NCBI GenBank assembly: GCA_963796565.1
Contig: CAWCMA010000007.1
Coordinates: 248,001 to 312,000 of the forward strand
Length of the DNA: 64,000 nucleotides
Reading direction: 5' to 3'
Origin: JAKAVN01 sp963796565
GTDB taxonomy: Bacteria; Desulfobacterota; Binatia; Binatales; Binataceae
The notes under the pieces are model-generated. The model saw only the letters and a program-made list of their open reading frames with translations, was not told the origin of the DNA and did no database searches. Positions within the stretch are counted from its first letter, which is position 1. Every line of letters begins with the position of its first letter. Shown here piece by piece: positions 9,583 to 17,408 of the stretch. A program made the position numbers and the translations under genes.

Positions 9583-9963
9583 ATGATCGACAATTCCAGC
9601 ATCCAGAGCCTGACCTCAGCGGTGCAACGCTATTTCGACCTGATGTACGACGGAGACACTTCCCGCTGGGATGGCGTTTTTCGCCCGACCGCTCAATTGC
9701 ACGGACTCCGCGACGGCAAGATGGCGATGTTCACCTCACAGGGCTACAAGGAATTGACCGCCAGCCGGCCGTCGCCGAAATCGGTGAACGCTCCGCGCGA
9801 AGAGGAGATCCTGCTGATGGACTTTGCGTCCCCCACCCAGGCGCTCGTTAAGGTGCGAGTCAGGATCAACAAAAGCGTATATGTGGATCATCTCACCTAT
9901 CATCGGGTGGACGGTGAATGGCTGATTAGCTCGAAGGGCTATCACGTCGAGCGCACCGACTGA
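9583..9963 (+). CDS. NTF2-like / putative lumazine-binding family protein
   Basis: A 126-residue cytosolic protein of the SnoaL/NTF2-like cone fold, closest in pattern to the 'putative lumazine-binding' group: an N-terminal helix AVQRYFDLMYDGDTSRW, central strands, and the C-terminal HLTYHRVDGEWLISSKGYH. Members bind or convert small ligands, and no catalytic residue can be assigned here. Start ATG 9583 has an excellent GGAGGG six bases upstream; longer frames from 9418 overlap priA and are unlikely. Possibly monocistronic. Confidence 0.75.
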   Translation: MIDNSSIQSLTSAVQRYFDLMYDGDTSRWDGVFRPTAQLHGLRDGKMAMFTSQGYKELTASRPSPKSVNAPREEEILLMDFASPTQALVKVRVRINKSVYVDHLTYHRVDGEWLISSKGYHVERTD

Positions 9964-10008
9964 CCCGACCGCCATAGACGAACGCCGAAACGCGCTGGCG
10001 CGCGCCGT

Positions 10009-10344
10009 TCAGAGCTTTTCGATCCGCACTGCGGTGCCATAGGCCGCGATCTCGCTCATGATGTCGCCGATCTCGTTGCAATCGAAGCGCATCGCGACCA
10101 CAGCGTTGCCGCCCTTCTCGATCGCGGCCAGGCGCAAACGGGCGATAGCCTGTTCGCGGCTGTCGGAGAGCAATTGGGTGTAGCCCGTGACCTCGCCGCC
10201 GAATAACGTGCGCAACCCTGCGCCCATGTTGGAGAAAACGTTGCGCGCTCGGCAGATAAGACCGAAGACTTCGCCATAGACGGCCACGATTTTGAAACCG
10301 GGAACGTCGTTCATGGTGGTGACTAGAACAGCGTTGTTGTCCAT
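10009..10344 (-). CDS. YbjQ family (heavy-metal-binding domain) protein
   Basis: A 111-residue protein matching the YbjQ/UPF0145 fold: VLVTTMNDVPGFKIVAVYGE, then GLICRARNVFSNMGAGLR, GGEVTGYTQLLSDSREQA, and the C-terminal GGNAVVAMRFDCNEIGD. Family members form pentamers and have been proposed to bind metal, but the function is unproven. The start at ATG 10344 (MDNNAVLVT) fits family N-termini; the frame is open further upstream without homology. It is divergent from the alpha/beta hydrolase gene, with about 130 bases between them. Confidence 0.85.
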   Translation of the reverse strand: MDNNAVLVTTMNDVPGFKIVAVYGEVFGLICRARNVFSNMGAGLRTLFGGEVTGYTQLLSDSREQAIARLRLAAIEKGGNAVVAMRFDCNEIGDIMSEIAAYGTAVRIEKL

Positions 10345-10474
10345 AGAGAGACGATATCCGCGATAAATTCTGTGGGCAATGTGAAAACGCGATTCGGCCA
10401 GTGCGGTGAGCTGGCGAACCCACATGAACCCTGCGCTGAAAATTGCCGAGGGAAATTGCTAAAGTAACTCCGCG

Positions 10475-11401
10475 ATGCCCGAAACGACACAGATGACTAT
10501 CCCCAAGCCGCATGCTGTGTTCGAGGCGGTCATGGAGGACGGCGCGACGATCCGGGTGCGCCGCCACGGCGTCGCCGGCGCTCCGCGCCTGGTGCTGAGC
10601 CACGGCAACGGACTCGCGATCGACGGCTACTTTTCATTCTGGGGGCGACTTCTCGACCGCTACGACGTGATCGTTTACGACTTTCGCAATCATGGCCAGA
10701 ACCCGCCGCATCTTCCCGTCCATCATCATTGGAAAAGGTTCATCCAGGACGACGAGCGCATCTGGCACGCGATCCGCGAGCAATGGGGCGCCAAGCCGAT
10801 GGCCGGCGTGTTCCATTCGCTCTCCGCGGTGACCGCCGTGATGCATACACTGGAGATGGGCCGGCGCTGGGATCCGCTGGTGCTGTTCGATCCGCCGATC
10901 CATCCGCGCGAAGGCCATCCGTTGCAGGCGGTCCAGATATTTCATGAAGGAGAGATCGCCGCGCGCGCTCGCCGTCGCACCGAGCGCTACAAAACTCCCG
11001 CCGACCTGGCGCAGCTTTTCGCCCATGTGCCGCAGTTCATGCTGTGGCGCCCGGAGGCTTACGAGTTGATGGCGCGTGCGACGCTCCGCCTCGACGAGGC
11101 CGCGGGCGACTGGGTGCTGGCCTGCCCGCGCGAGCTTGAGGCGCACGTCTTCGAGAGCAATCGCGACGCGACCATATGGCCGCGGATGAAAAACCTGCCG
11201 GTGCCGTGCAAGCTGATTTGCGGTGACCCGGCCAACGAGCACAAGCAACCGCCGGCGCTCATCGGGCGCGCGATCGCCGAGGAGACTGCGGTCGAATACG
11301 AAGCGATCCCGCAGACCACGCACTTTCTTCAAATCGAGCGTCCCGACGAATGTATCCGCGCGATGGAGGCGTTCCTGCGCAAGCACGGATTCCTGCAATA
11401 G
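10475..11401 (+). CDS. Alpha/beta-hydrolase fold protein
   Basis: A 308-residue probable cytosolic hydrolase. The oxyanion-hole segment LVLSHGNGLAIDGYF is near residue 40. The expected nucleophile strand-turn-helix reads VFHSLSAVTAV near residue 110, so a serine is present but the surrounding glycines of GxSxG are replaced. A C-terminal histidine sits in IPQTTHFLQIERP. The Asp partner is not obvious. Substrate is unknown; the mix of a good fold and an unusual elbow leaves activity open. Start ATG 10475 has no strong ribosome site, and ATG 10493 is an alternative. Def follows about 115 bases downstream. Confidence 0.8.
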   Translation: MPETTQMTIPKPHAVFEAVMEDGATIRVRRHGVAGAPRLVLSHGNGLAIDGYFSFWGRLLDRYDVIVYDFRNHGQNPPHLPVHHHWKRFIQDDERIWHAIREQWGAKPMAGVFHSLSAVTAVMHTLEMGRRWDPLVLFDPPIHPREGHPLQAVQIFHEGEIAARARRRTERYKTPADLAQLFAHVPQFMLWRPEAYELMARATLRLDEAAGDWVLACPRELEAHVFESNRDATIWPRMKNLPVPCKLICGDPANEHKQPPALIGRAIAEETAVEYEAIPQTTHFLQIERPDECIRAMEAFLRKHGFLQ

Positions 11402-11515
11402 CGCGCCGGACGCGCCGATTTGCATGCTTCCGGCACTCGGGACGCTCTGATAGATTTTGTTCCACCCTTTATCGATCGATTGCGCTCGCAAATATCCCCT
11501 GAAAACCAATTAACG

Positions 11516-12058
11516 ATGGCGCTGCTCAACATCCGCAAATTTCCCGATCCCGCGCTCAAGGATCCGGCCAAGCCGGTCGCCAACATCGACGGCGGCCTCA
11601 CCAGCTTTATTGAGAGCATGGTGCAAACGATGTACGCGGCGCCGGGGGTGGGTCTGGCGGCGCCGCAGGTCGGCGATTCGCGCCGCGTGGTGGTGCTCGA
11701 CACCGACCATCAGAACCCGGGCAAGAAATTGCTGCGCCTTATCAATCCCAAGATCGTACAAGCCGAGGGTTCCGTGATTTGGGAAGAGGGATGCCTCTCG
11801 GTGATCGACTACACCGCCGACGTTAAGCGCGCCGCGCGGGTGTTGGTGCGCGCGTGGACGCCCGAGGAGAAAGAGATCGAAATCGAGGCGGACGACCTGC
11901 TCGCGGTCGCGCTGCAGCATGAGATCGACCATCTTGACGGTAAGCTCTTTATCGATCGCGTCAGTCGTATCAAGCGCGAACTCTACCGGCGCAAACTCGC
12001 GAAGCTGATAAAGGAGGGCAAGGCCGACGGCCAGCGGCCCTCCAGTGTCCGGATCTGA
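11516..12058 (+). CDS. def: Peptide deformylase
   Basis: Fe2+/Zn2+ hydrolase removing the N-terminal formyl group from nascent proteins. It has 180 residues with all three motifs: GVGLAAPQVG, EEGCLSV (metal Cys) and QHEIDHLDG (two metal His plus catalytic Glu). Start ATG 11516 gives the standard MALLNIRKFPDPAL N-terminus; the open frame extends 32 codons upstream without homology. Its last codons overlap the start of fmt by 14 bases, making the usual deformylase/formyltransferase pair. Confidence 0.97.
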   Translation: MALLNIRKFPDPALKDPAKPVANIDGGLTSFIESMVQTMYAAPGVGLAAPQVGDSRRVVVLDTDHQNPGKKLLRLINPKIVQAEGSVIWEEGCLSVIDYTADVKRAARVLVRAWTPEEKEIEIEADDLLAVALQHEIDHLDGKLFIDRVSRIKRELYRRKLAKLIKEGKADGQRPSSVRI

Positions 12059-13076
12059 AATCGTCAAACCGTTGAGAATCGTCTTCATGGGCACGCCGGC
12101 GCTGGCAGCCCATATTTTGGAGCGGCTGGCCGACGCCAGCGGTCGCGGCGCCGAGAGCGCGGGGGTCGAAATCGTGGGCGTGGTCACGCATCCCGACCAG
12201 CCTCGCGGCCGCGGGCTCAGGCTTGAGCCGAGCGAGGTCGGAGCGGTAGCGGAGCGTTGCGGACTCCCGGTGCTGAAGCCATCGAAGATTCGCACCGCGG
12301 AATTTCTCGCCGAGCTGAGCGCGCTTAATCCCGACTTGCTGGTGGTCGCGGCCTACGGTCGAATCCTGCCTGACCCGGTGCTCGGGGCGGCGCGAATCAT
12401 GCCGATCAATGTTCACGCCTCGCTCCTGCCGCGCCATCGCGGCGCGTCGCCGGTCGAAGGTGCAATCCTTGCTGGCGATATCGAAAGCGGCGTCACGATC
12501 ATGCGCGTAACCAGCCGGATGGATGCGGGGCCGATCCTGCTCGCGCGCGCGATTCCGATCGCGCCGGGCGAGACCCAGGGAACGCTCAAGGATAAGCTCG
12601 CGGAACTGGGTGCGGCAGCGCTGCTCGAAGCGCTCGAGAAGCTCCGTTCTGGACAGCTCGTCGAGACGCCGCAGGACGAGAACCTCGCAACCTACACTTC
12701 GCCCGTGAGCAAGGCCGATGCGGCTATCGATTGGAGCGCCGACGCGGCGCGGATCGAGCGGATGGTGCGTGCGTACGATCCATGGCCGGTCGCACGCACG
12801 CGGCTTGGCGGGGATGCGCTGCAGGTATGGCGCGCAAGGCTCGATGATTCCGCTTCGCCCAGTGCGTCCGAGACGCCATCCGCTTCCGGCGAGTCGGATG
12901 CCGTGCCAGCCACGGACGCGCCAGGCACGATCTTGCGGGTGAAGCCCGATGTTGCAGTGCAATGCGGGCGCGGTCGACTCCTACTCGACGAGGTGCAGGC
13001 GGCGGGACGCAAGCGGATGGGTGCGGCGGAGTTTCTGCGCGGGCGGCGCGTCATCCCAGGCGAGCGCCTGGGATGA
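12045..13076 (+). CDS. fmt: Methionyl-tRNA formyltransferase
   Basis: Transfers formyl from 10-formyl-THF to initiator Met-tRNA. The N-terminal catalytic domain shows LRIVFMGTPALAAHIL, VAAYGRILP, and the catalytic INVHASLLPRHRGASPVEGA with the following D; the C-terminal OB-fold domain ends in the typical RVIPGERLG. There are 343 residues from GTG 12045; TTG 12072 is an alternative that would begin right at the conserved strand. A Ser/Ala/Pro-rich insertion of about 25 residues (near 265-290) interrupts the C-terminal domain. The last codons and stop lie inside the long hairpin at 13039-13088. Confidence 0.95.
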   Translation: MSGSEIVKPLRIVFMGTPALAAHILERLADASGRGAESAGVEIVGVVTHPDQPRGRGLRLEPSEVGAVAERCGLPVLKPSKIRTAEFLAELSALNPDLLVVAAYGRILPDPVLGAARIMPINVHASLLPRHRGASPVEGAILAGDIESGVTIMRVTSRMDAGPILLARAIPIAPGETQGTLKDKLAELGAAALLEALEKLRSGQLVETPQDENLATYTSPVSKADAAIDWSADAARIERMVRAYDPWPVARTRLGGDALQVWRARLDDSASPSASETPSASGESDAVPATDAPGTILRVKPDVAVQCGRGRLLLDEVQAAGRKRMGAAEFLRGRRVIPGERLG

Positions 13077-13088
13077 CGCGTCGCCCGC
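13039..13088. repeat. Long hairpin spanning the end of fmt
   Basis: A 24-bp inverted repeat (13039-13062 against 13065-13088) with a 2-nt loop, broken only by one G.T pair. The left arm encodes the conserved last residues of Fmt and the right arm contains the stop codon and continues beyond, so the non-coding arm looks like an inverted copy of the gene end. Confidence 0.8.
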
Positions 13089-13158
13089 CTATCGCTCCGC
13101 GCGGACGCAGCGGCGCTAACGCGCCGCCGGGACCCGCGCAGCCGGAACGGCGCCCCCG

Positions 13159-13204
13159 CGCCATCCCGGGGCCGGGCGCGAACGCGCCCGGCCCCGGGAT
13201 GGCG
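13159..13204. repeat. Perfect 22-bp hairpin between fmt and rsmB
   Basis: The arms 13159-13180 and 13183-13204 are perfectly complementary, with an AA loop. A smaller hairpin of the same style (7-bp GCGGCGC stem, TAAC loop) lies at 13110-13127. The proposed rsmB start codon (13199) lies in the right arm, so folding in mRNA could hide the start. Confidence 0.8.
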
Positions 13205-14563
13205 GCGGCTGGCGCGGCGAGGGATTTCGAGCGCGGCGCGGCGGGCCTTCAGGCCCGCCGCGCCGCGCTCGAAATCCTCGTCCGCGTCGAGAGCCACGCA
13301 GCCTTCGCCGACGTGATGCTCGGCCATCGCCTCGCCGCCTTCGCACCGGCCGACCGCCGCCTGCTGACACGGCTCGTGCTCGGCACGCTCGCGTGGCGTG
13401 GGCGGCTGGACTACGAACTGGTGCAGCTATGCACGCAGCCGCTCGAAAAGCTCGAACTCTCGGTGCTGGGAGCGCTCAGGCTGGGGCTTTTCCAGATGCG
13501 CCATTTGAGCCGTGTGCCGGCGCACGCCGCGGTCGATACTGCCGTGTCGCTCGCGCGCGAGGCGGCCGGACGAGGGGCCGGCGGCTTGGTCAACGCCGTC
13601 CTGCGGCGCGCCGCGCGCGGCGCGGTGGCGATGCCGGATCGGGCGGTGGATGAAGTCGGATATCTCGCGGTTGCGTACTCGCATCCGCGATGGCTGGTCG
13701 CGTGTTTCGTCGAATGGTTTGGCGTCGCGCGAGCGGAGGCGCTGATGGCGGCCAACAATGAGGCCGCGCCGAACGTGATGCGGCTCAATCTGGCCCGCGG
13801 CACGCGTGAAGAGGTCGTCACGCGGATGGCAGCCGACGGGATCAGTATAAGCTCCGGAGATCACCTACCCGAGACCGCGGTGCTCGAGAGCGCGGCAGAC
13901 TTCGACTCCGATTCATACCGTGCCGGACTGTTTCATCCGCAATCCGAGGCTTCTCAATTGATCGCACGGATGCTGGCGCCGTCGGCAGGCGCTACCGTGA
14001 TCGATTGTGCCGCCGCGCCGGGCGGCAAGACGACGCACCTTGCTGAACTGGCCGGTGCGCGTGGCCGCGTCATGGCGCTCGATCTGAATTTGCGCGGACT
14101 GAAGGCGGCGCGCGACCTTGCCCGGCGCCTCGGTCATCGCAATATCGTATTCGCGCGCGCAGACATCGGTGCGGGGCCGCCGCTGCGCACCGAATCCGCC
14201 ATCTTCGTGCTGCTGGACGCGCCGTGTACCGGCACGGGCACGCTGCGGGAGCATCCGGAGATACGATGGCGCCTGGCGGCGGATGACTTTGGCCGGATGG
14301 CGGAGGTGCAGCGCCCGATGCTCGAGCATGCGGCCGCGTTGGTTCGGCCGGGCGGTGTGATCGTATACGCCGTATGCAGTCTGGCGCCGCAGGAAGGGCA
14401 GGGCGTGGTGCGCGGCTTTCTCGCGCAGCATCCGGAGTTTGCGATCGAGCGGCCGCAGGCGGTGCAACTGGCTCCATGGCTGCAAAGCGACGGGACGATG
14501 GCGACCAGTCCCGAGCGCGGCGGACTCGACGGTTTTTTCGCCGCCCGGATACGTCGGCGATGA
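13199..14563 (+). CDS. rsmB: 16S rRNA (cytosine-967-C5)-methyltransferase
   Basis: SAM-dependent enzyme methylating C967 of 16S rRNA. From ATG 13199 it has 454 residues. The N-terminal NusB-like RNA-binding domain begins at about residue 20 (ARRAALEILVRVESHAAFAD). The catalytic domain shows the SAM loop CAAAPGGKTTHLAEL, the DAPCTGTGTLREHPEIRWR motif, and the catalytic-Cys stretch VYAVCSLAPQEG. The frame is open far upstream inside fmt, but that part has no homology. The true start is hard to set because two long hairpins cover it. It continues the def-fmt-rsmB-rpe row. Confidence 0.92.
   Translation: MAAAGAARDFERGAAGLQARRAALEILVRVESHAAFADVMLGHRLAAFAPADRRLLTRLVLGTLAWRGRLDYELVQLCTQPLEKLELSVLGALRLGLFQMRHLSRVPAHAAVDTAVSLAREAAGRGAGGLVNAVLRRAARGAVAMPDRAVDEVGYLAVAYSHPRWLVACFVEWFGVARAEALMAANNEAAPNVMRLNLARGTREEVVTRMAADGISISSGDHLPETAVLESAADFDSDSYRAGLFHPQSEASQLIARMLAPSAGATVIDCAAAPGGKTTHLAELAGARGRVMALDLNLRGLKAARDLARRLGHRNIVFARADIGAGPPLRTESAIFVLLDAPCTGTGTLREHPEIRWRLAADDFGRMAEVQRPMLEHAAALVRPGGVIVYAVCSLAPQEGQGVVRGFLAQHPEFAIERPQAVQLAPWLQSDGTMATSPERGGLDGFFAARIRRR
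13222..13277. repeat. Perfect 27-bp hairpin in the 5' end of rsmB
   Basis: The arms 13222-13248 and 13251-13277 are fully complementary, with a TC loop. The right arm encodes the conserved start of the RsmB NusB-like domain (ARRAALEIL), while the left arm reads as non-conserved sequence, again like an inverted copy of conserved coding DNA. Confidence 0.8.
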
Positions 14564-14607
14564 AAGCGCCTTTTGCCGCGTGGCAGCCGAGGCGATAGTC
14601 TTTGCAT

Positions 14608-15276
14608 ATGGGACTCGAACACAAGATTGCGCCCTCTATTCTGTCGGCCGACTTCGCCCGCTTGGGCGAGGAGATTCGCCGGGTCGAAGAGGCCGGCGCC
14701 GATCTGATTCACTTCGACGTGATGGACGGACATTTCGTGCCGAATCTCTCGATCGGCGTGCCGGTGCTGAAATCGCTGCGCGAGATAACCAGGCTGCCGC
14801 TCGACACGCATCTGATGATCTCGGAGCCCGCGCGCTATTTGAAAGCCTTCGTCGAGGCCGGCGCGAATTCGATCTCGGTGCATGCGGAGGTTTGTGACGA
14901 CTTGCCGGGAATCGCCGCGCGCATCCGCGAGCTCGGCGCGCGCGCCTCGGTCGCGATCAACCCGGAGACGCCCGTGGACCGGGTGCTCGCCGCCGCCGAG
15001 CATCTCGACATGATCCTGGTGATGAGCGTGCATCCGGGCTTCGGTGGGCAGGGTTTTATTGCCGAGAGCCTGGAGAAGTTGCGCGCGGTGCGGAGCGAGA
15101 TCGAACGGCGCGGGCTTAAAGTCGACGTCGAAGTCGACGGCGGAATCAAAATCGACAATATCGGCGCAGTGGCCGAGGCGGGGGCCAACGTATTCGTCTC
15201 CGGGTCGGGAATTTTCGGCCATGAAAACTATCGCGAGATAATCGCCAGGATGCGCGAGCGTGTGGCGCACGTCTGA
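14608..15276 (+). CDS. rpe: Ribulose-phosphate 3-epimerase
   Basis: Interconverts ribulose-5-P and xylulose-5-P in the pentose phosphate/Calvin pathways. It is a TIM barrel of 222 residues. Signatures are IAPSILSADFARLGEE at the N-terminus, HFDVMDGHFVPNLSIG with metal/catalytic His and Asp, DTHLMI, MSVHPGFGGQGF, and VDGGIKIDN with the second catalytic Asp. Start ATG 14608 fits the family; a TTG two codons upstream is less likely. It lies 44 bases after rsmB. Confidence 0.97.
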   Translation: MGLEHKIAPSILSADFARLGEEIRRVEEAGADLIHFDVMDGHFVPNLSIGVPVLKSLREITRLPLDTHLMISEPARYLKAFVEAGANSISVHAEVCDDLPGIAARIRELGARASVAINPETPVDRVLAAAEHLDMILVMSVHPGFGGQGFIAESLEKLRAVRSEIERRGLKVDVEVDGGIKIDNIGAVAEAGANVFVSGSGIFGHENYREIIARMRERVAHV

Positions 15277-15358
15277 GCGTCCGCCGGGAGCGGTTATCCG
15301 GCCGTATCGTCTCCATGGCCTGAAAGGACGGCTCGGCGAGACGACGGCTCGTAAAATT

Positions 15359-15401
15359 AAGGCTCGCCAAATGAAGGTTCGCCAAATGAAGGCTCGCAAT
15401 G
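15359..15401. repeat. 15-bp tandem direct repeat, about 2.9 copies
   Basis: AAGGCTCGCCAAATG (15359-15373) is followed by AAGGTTCGCCAAATG (15374-15388) and AAGGCTCGCAATG (15389-15401). Degenerate partial copies may precede it (GACGGCTCG). It lies in the rpe-tRNA gap, about 50 bases before the tRNA-Pro gene. No function is assigned. Confidence 0.75.
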
Positions 15402-15451
15402 ACGCGCGCGGCGATGCTATAAGTGGGGCCCGGTTCGGAAACCCTGACGTG

Positions 15452-15529
15452 CGGGGTGTAGCTCAGCCTGGCTAGAGCGCTGCGTTCGGGACGCAGAAGT
15501 CGCTGGTTCAAATCCAGTCACCCCGACCA
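15452..15529 (+). tRNA. tRNA-Pro (CGG)
   Basis: Full cloverleaf: acceptor CGGGGTG/CACCCCG, D-arm GCTC..GAGC, anticodon stem CTGCG/CGCAG with loop TTCGGGA (anticodon CGG), T-arm with TTCAAAT, discriminator A and encoded CCA. A TATAAG hexamer at 15418-15423 could be its -10 box; no good -35 is seen. Confidence 0.96.
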
Positions 15530-15555
15530 TTTTCTTCTCGCGCGAAAGGCCGCCC

Positions 15556-16170
15556 TTGCTGAGCATCGCGCTCCTCTTCATTGGTGCATACCTGTTCGGA
15601 TCGATCCCCGTGGGCGTGCTGGTCGGCCGTGCCTTCGGATTCGATCCGCGCGGCGTCGGCTCCGGCAATATCGGGATGACCAACGTTACGCGGGCCGGCG
15701 GCAAACGGGCTGGCGCGATCACGTTCGTTGGTGACCTGCTCAAGGGGATGATTCCGGTCTTGGTGGCGCGGATGGCGGGGTTATCGCCCGTATTTGTCGC
15801 TATCGTGGGCCTTGGGGCATTCATCGGCGCGATAAGCTCCGTTTTCCTGCGCTTTAAGGGCGGCAAGGGAGTTTCGGCGTCGCTCGGAATATGGCTGGGG
15901 ATATCTCCGCTGCCGGTGCTAATCGCGCTTGGGGTGTTCATCATCGTGTTCGCGCTTTTCAGGATCGTCTCGCTGGCATCGATTGGCGCGGCGATTGTTT
16001 TGCCGCCTGCCGCCGCGATCCTGGGGCTGCCACGGCCCTACGTCGGCCTGGCGATCGTGATGACGGGGCTGGTGCTGCTGCGCCATCATGAAAATATCGC
16101 GCGTTTGATTAGCGGCGAGGAGCGGCCGTTGGGCAGCAATGACGCTGGCGGGGGCACAGCGGGGTTTTAG
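15556..16170 (+). CDS. plsY: Acyl-phosphate:glycerol-3-phosphate acyltransferase
   Basis: Polytopic inner-membrane enzyme making lysophosphatidic acid from glycerol-3-P and acyl-phosphate, the first step of phospholipid synthesis. It has 204 residues and about five TM segments. The three cytosolic motifs are present: FGSIPVG (motif 1), GSGNIGMTNV (motif 2), and KGGKGVS plus a following RHHENI (motif 3 region). Start is TTG 15556 with GAAAGG about seven bases upstream; no ATG fits. It begins 26 bases after the tRNA-Pro gene. Confidence 0.94.
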   Translation: MLSIALLFIGAYLFGSIPVGVLVGRAFGFDPRGVGSGNIGMTNVTRAGGKRAGAITFVGDLLKGMIPVLVARMAGLSPVFVAIVGLGAFIGAISSVFLRFKGGKGVSASLGIWLGISPLPVLIALGVFIIVFALFRIVSLASIGAAIVLPPAAAILGLPRPYVGLAIVMTGLVLLRHHENIARLISGEERPLGSNDAGGGTAGF

Positions 16171-16522
16171 GTAGCCCGCCGGCTGGCGATCCTGCCCGGC
16201 ACTCCTACCGGGGTGCGCGCCCGGCGATTGGTCGGTTTCCCAATAGATATCAGGATAGACACGCGGCTGCCGCTTAAGGCAGCAGTTGAGGCCAACCCGT
16301 CGTTCCCATCGGCACGTTATCGTTTCTCCACTTGATGATTGCGCCCAAGTCTCCGTACCATGAGAGGCGCGAAGATTGCTCATGGATTCCCCGATGCCCA
16401 CCGGAAACCCACCAGGCCGTGCCGAAGAGGGGGCTTGCAGGAGCCCGCGCTCATCTGGAACAGATAAGTCTGGTCGAAAGGGGGAAGGAGTGTCCGTCCG
16501 GCTACGTGCGGGGAGGAGTCAT
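16171..16522. other. 352-base leader region upstream of glnB
   Basis: No convincing gene. A short hairpin GCTGCC-GCTTAA-GGCAGC is present. Nitrogen-regulated glnB genes often have a sigma-54 promoter; the nearest candidate (GGCAC at about 16311) lacks the matching TTGC element. The region probably contains the glnB promoter and leader. Confidence 0.4.
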
Positions 16523-16861
16523 ATGAAGAAGGTCGAGGCAATCATCAAGCCGTTCAAGCTCGACGAGGTCAAAGAGGCGCTTTCGAGTATCGGGGTGCAG
16601 GGACTCACGGTCAGCGAAGTGAAGGGGTTCGGCCGTCAAAAGGGCCATACCGAACTCTACCGCGGCGCCGAGTATGTGGTCGATTTTCTGCCCAAGGTGA
16701 AGCTGGAAATTATTGTCTCGGATGAACTGACGCCGCAGGTTGTCGAGACTATCGAGCGCGCGGCGCGTACCGGCCGGATCGGTGACGGGAAAATCTTCGT
16801 CATGCCGATGGAAGAAGTGGTGCGGATTCGCACCGGCGAACGGGGCTCGGCGGCGCTATAG
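16523..16861 (+). CDS. glnB: Nitrogen regulatory protein PII
   Basis: Trimeric signal protein sensing 2-oxoglutarate, ATP/ADP and, via uridylylation, glutamine. It has 112 residues, the standard length. Motifs are KKVEAIIKPFKLDEVKEAL, the T-loop GRQKGHTELYRGAEY containing the modifiable Tyr51, and TGRIGDGKIFVMPMEEVVRIRTGERG. Start ATG 16523 has GGGAGGAG six bases upstream. No amtB or glnA is next to it, so GlnB versus GlnK cannot be decided by context. A three-hairpin array follows the stop directly. Confidence 0.95.
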   Translation: MKKVEAIIKPFKLDEVKEALSSIGVQGLTVSEVKGFGRQKGHTELYRGAEYVVDFLPKVKLEIIVSDELTPQVVETIERAARTGRIGDGKIFVMPMEEVVRIRTGERGSAAL

Positions 16862-16865
16862 CTTG

Positions 16866-16924
16866 TGCGAGATGAGAAGGGGAGGCGGCGCGCTCCGCGC
16901 GCCGCCTCCCCTTCTCATCTCGCA
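16866..16924. repeat. Perfect 28-bp hairpin after glnB
   Basis: The arms 16866-16893 and 16897-16924 are perfectly complementary around a 3-nt loop. It starts four bases after the glnB stop. It is the first of three consecutive hairpins of different sequence and may serve as a terminator or 3' mRNA stabiliser; there is no T-run. Confidence 0.85.
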
Positions 16925-16937
16925 GGCGTATCGATGG

Positions 16938-16983
16938 GCCGGCCTTGGAGCGGCCGCGCTGGCGCGGCCGCTCCAAGGCCGGC
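16938..16983. repeat. Perfect 22-bp hairpin, second of array
   Basis: The arms 16938-16959 and 16962-16983 are perfectly complementary around TG. It is 13 bases after the first hairpin. Confidence 0.85.
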
Positions 16984-16997
16984 GAACAGGCGACAAA

Positions 16998-17043
16998 ACG
17001 AGGGAGGCGGGACGGCGCGTAAGCGCCGTCCCGCCTCCCTCGT
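16998..17043. repeat. Perfect 21-bp hairpin, third of array
   Basis: The arms 16998-17018 and 17023-17043 are perfectly complementary around GTAA. It is 14 bases after the second hairpin and eight bases from the stop of the convergent lipoprotein gene, so it could serve both transcripts. Confidence 0.85.
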
Positions 17044-17051
17044 CCGCATCA

Positions 17052-17408
17052 TCAGTTGACGTTTTGCCTTGGGACGAAGCCCTTGACACCCTTGAACGGC
17101 CCGTCGGTCACTTCGATTACGCTGCCTTCGTCGTTGCTGGCCACGATTCGCACCGGCGTCTGGTCATCCACTTCCTTGGCCGCCAGGCTCGCCCCGATCC
17201 CGCCGAGCATTCCCATCGTGCCGCCCGCGGATTTCATCTTCGCCACCTTGTCGTAGGTCGCCTGGTCCGGATAGACCTTGACCGTATGCTCGCCCGCGCT
17301 CGCGACTACGCGATGGCTGCATCCGATGGCCACGATCGCGATCGCGATCGCCGCCAGCATCAGGCAAGATCGTGTACCGGCGTGAAATTTCGATTTTGGG
17401 TTTTCCAC
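17052..17408 (-). CDS. Small predicted lipoprotein with SH3-like C-terminus
   Basis: 118 residues. A positively charged N-terminus and a hydrophobic stretch (LMLAAIAIAIVAIGC, about residues 16-30) end in a cysteine that fits a loose lipobox, so export and lipidation are likely. The middle has a Gly/Met-rich hydrophobic segment (TMGMLGGIGASLAA). The last 35 residues (VRIVASNDEGSVIEV..GFVPRQNV) resemble a bacterial SH3-like strand pattern. No specific function is known. It is convergent with glnB across the hairpin array. Confidence 0.6.
   Translation of the reverse strand: MENPKSKFHAGTRSCLMLAAIAIAIVAIGCSHRVVASAGEHTVKVYPDQATYDKVAKMKSAGGTMGMLGGIGASLAAKEVDDQTPVRIVASNDEGSVIEVTDGPFKGVKGFVPRQNVN

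Noticed and set aside
12962..13198. Extended rsmB start inside fmt
   Set aside because: The extra 79 codons are Pro/Arg-rich, overlap fmt, and lack homology to RsmB.
15417..15944. Minus-strand frame with sequence like VGVTGFEPATSASRTQ
   Set aside because: This is the well-known false protein made by reading across a tRNA gene (here tRNA-Pro CGG) on the other strand.
16300..16340. Sigma-54 promoter upstream of glnB
   Set aside because: A GGCAC is present, but the matching TTGC at -12 spacing is missing.
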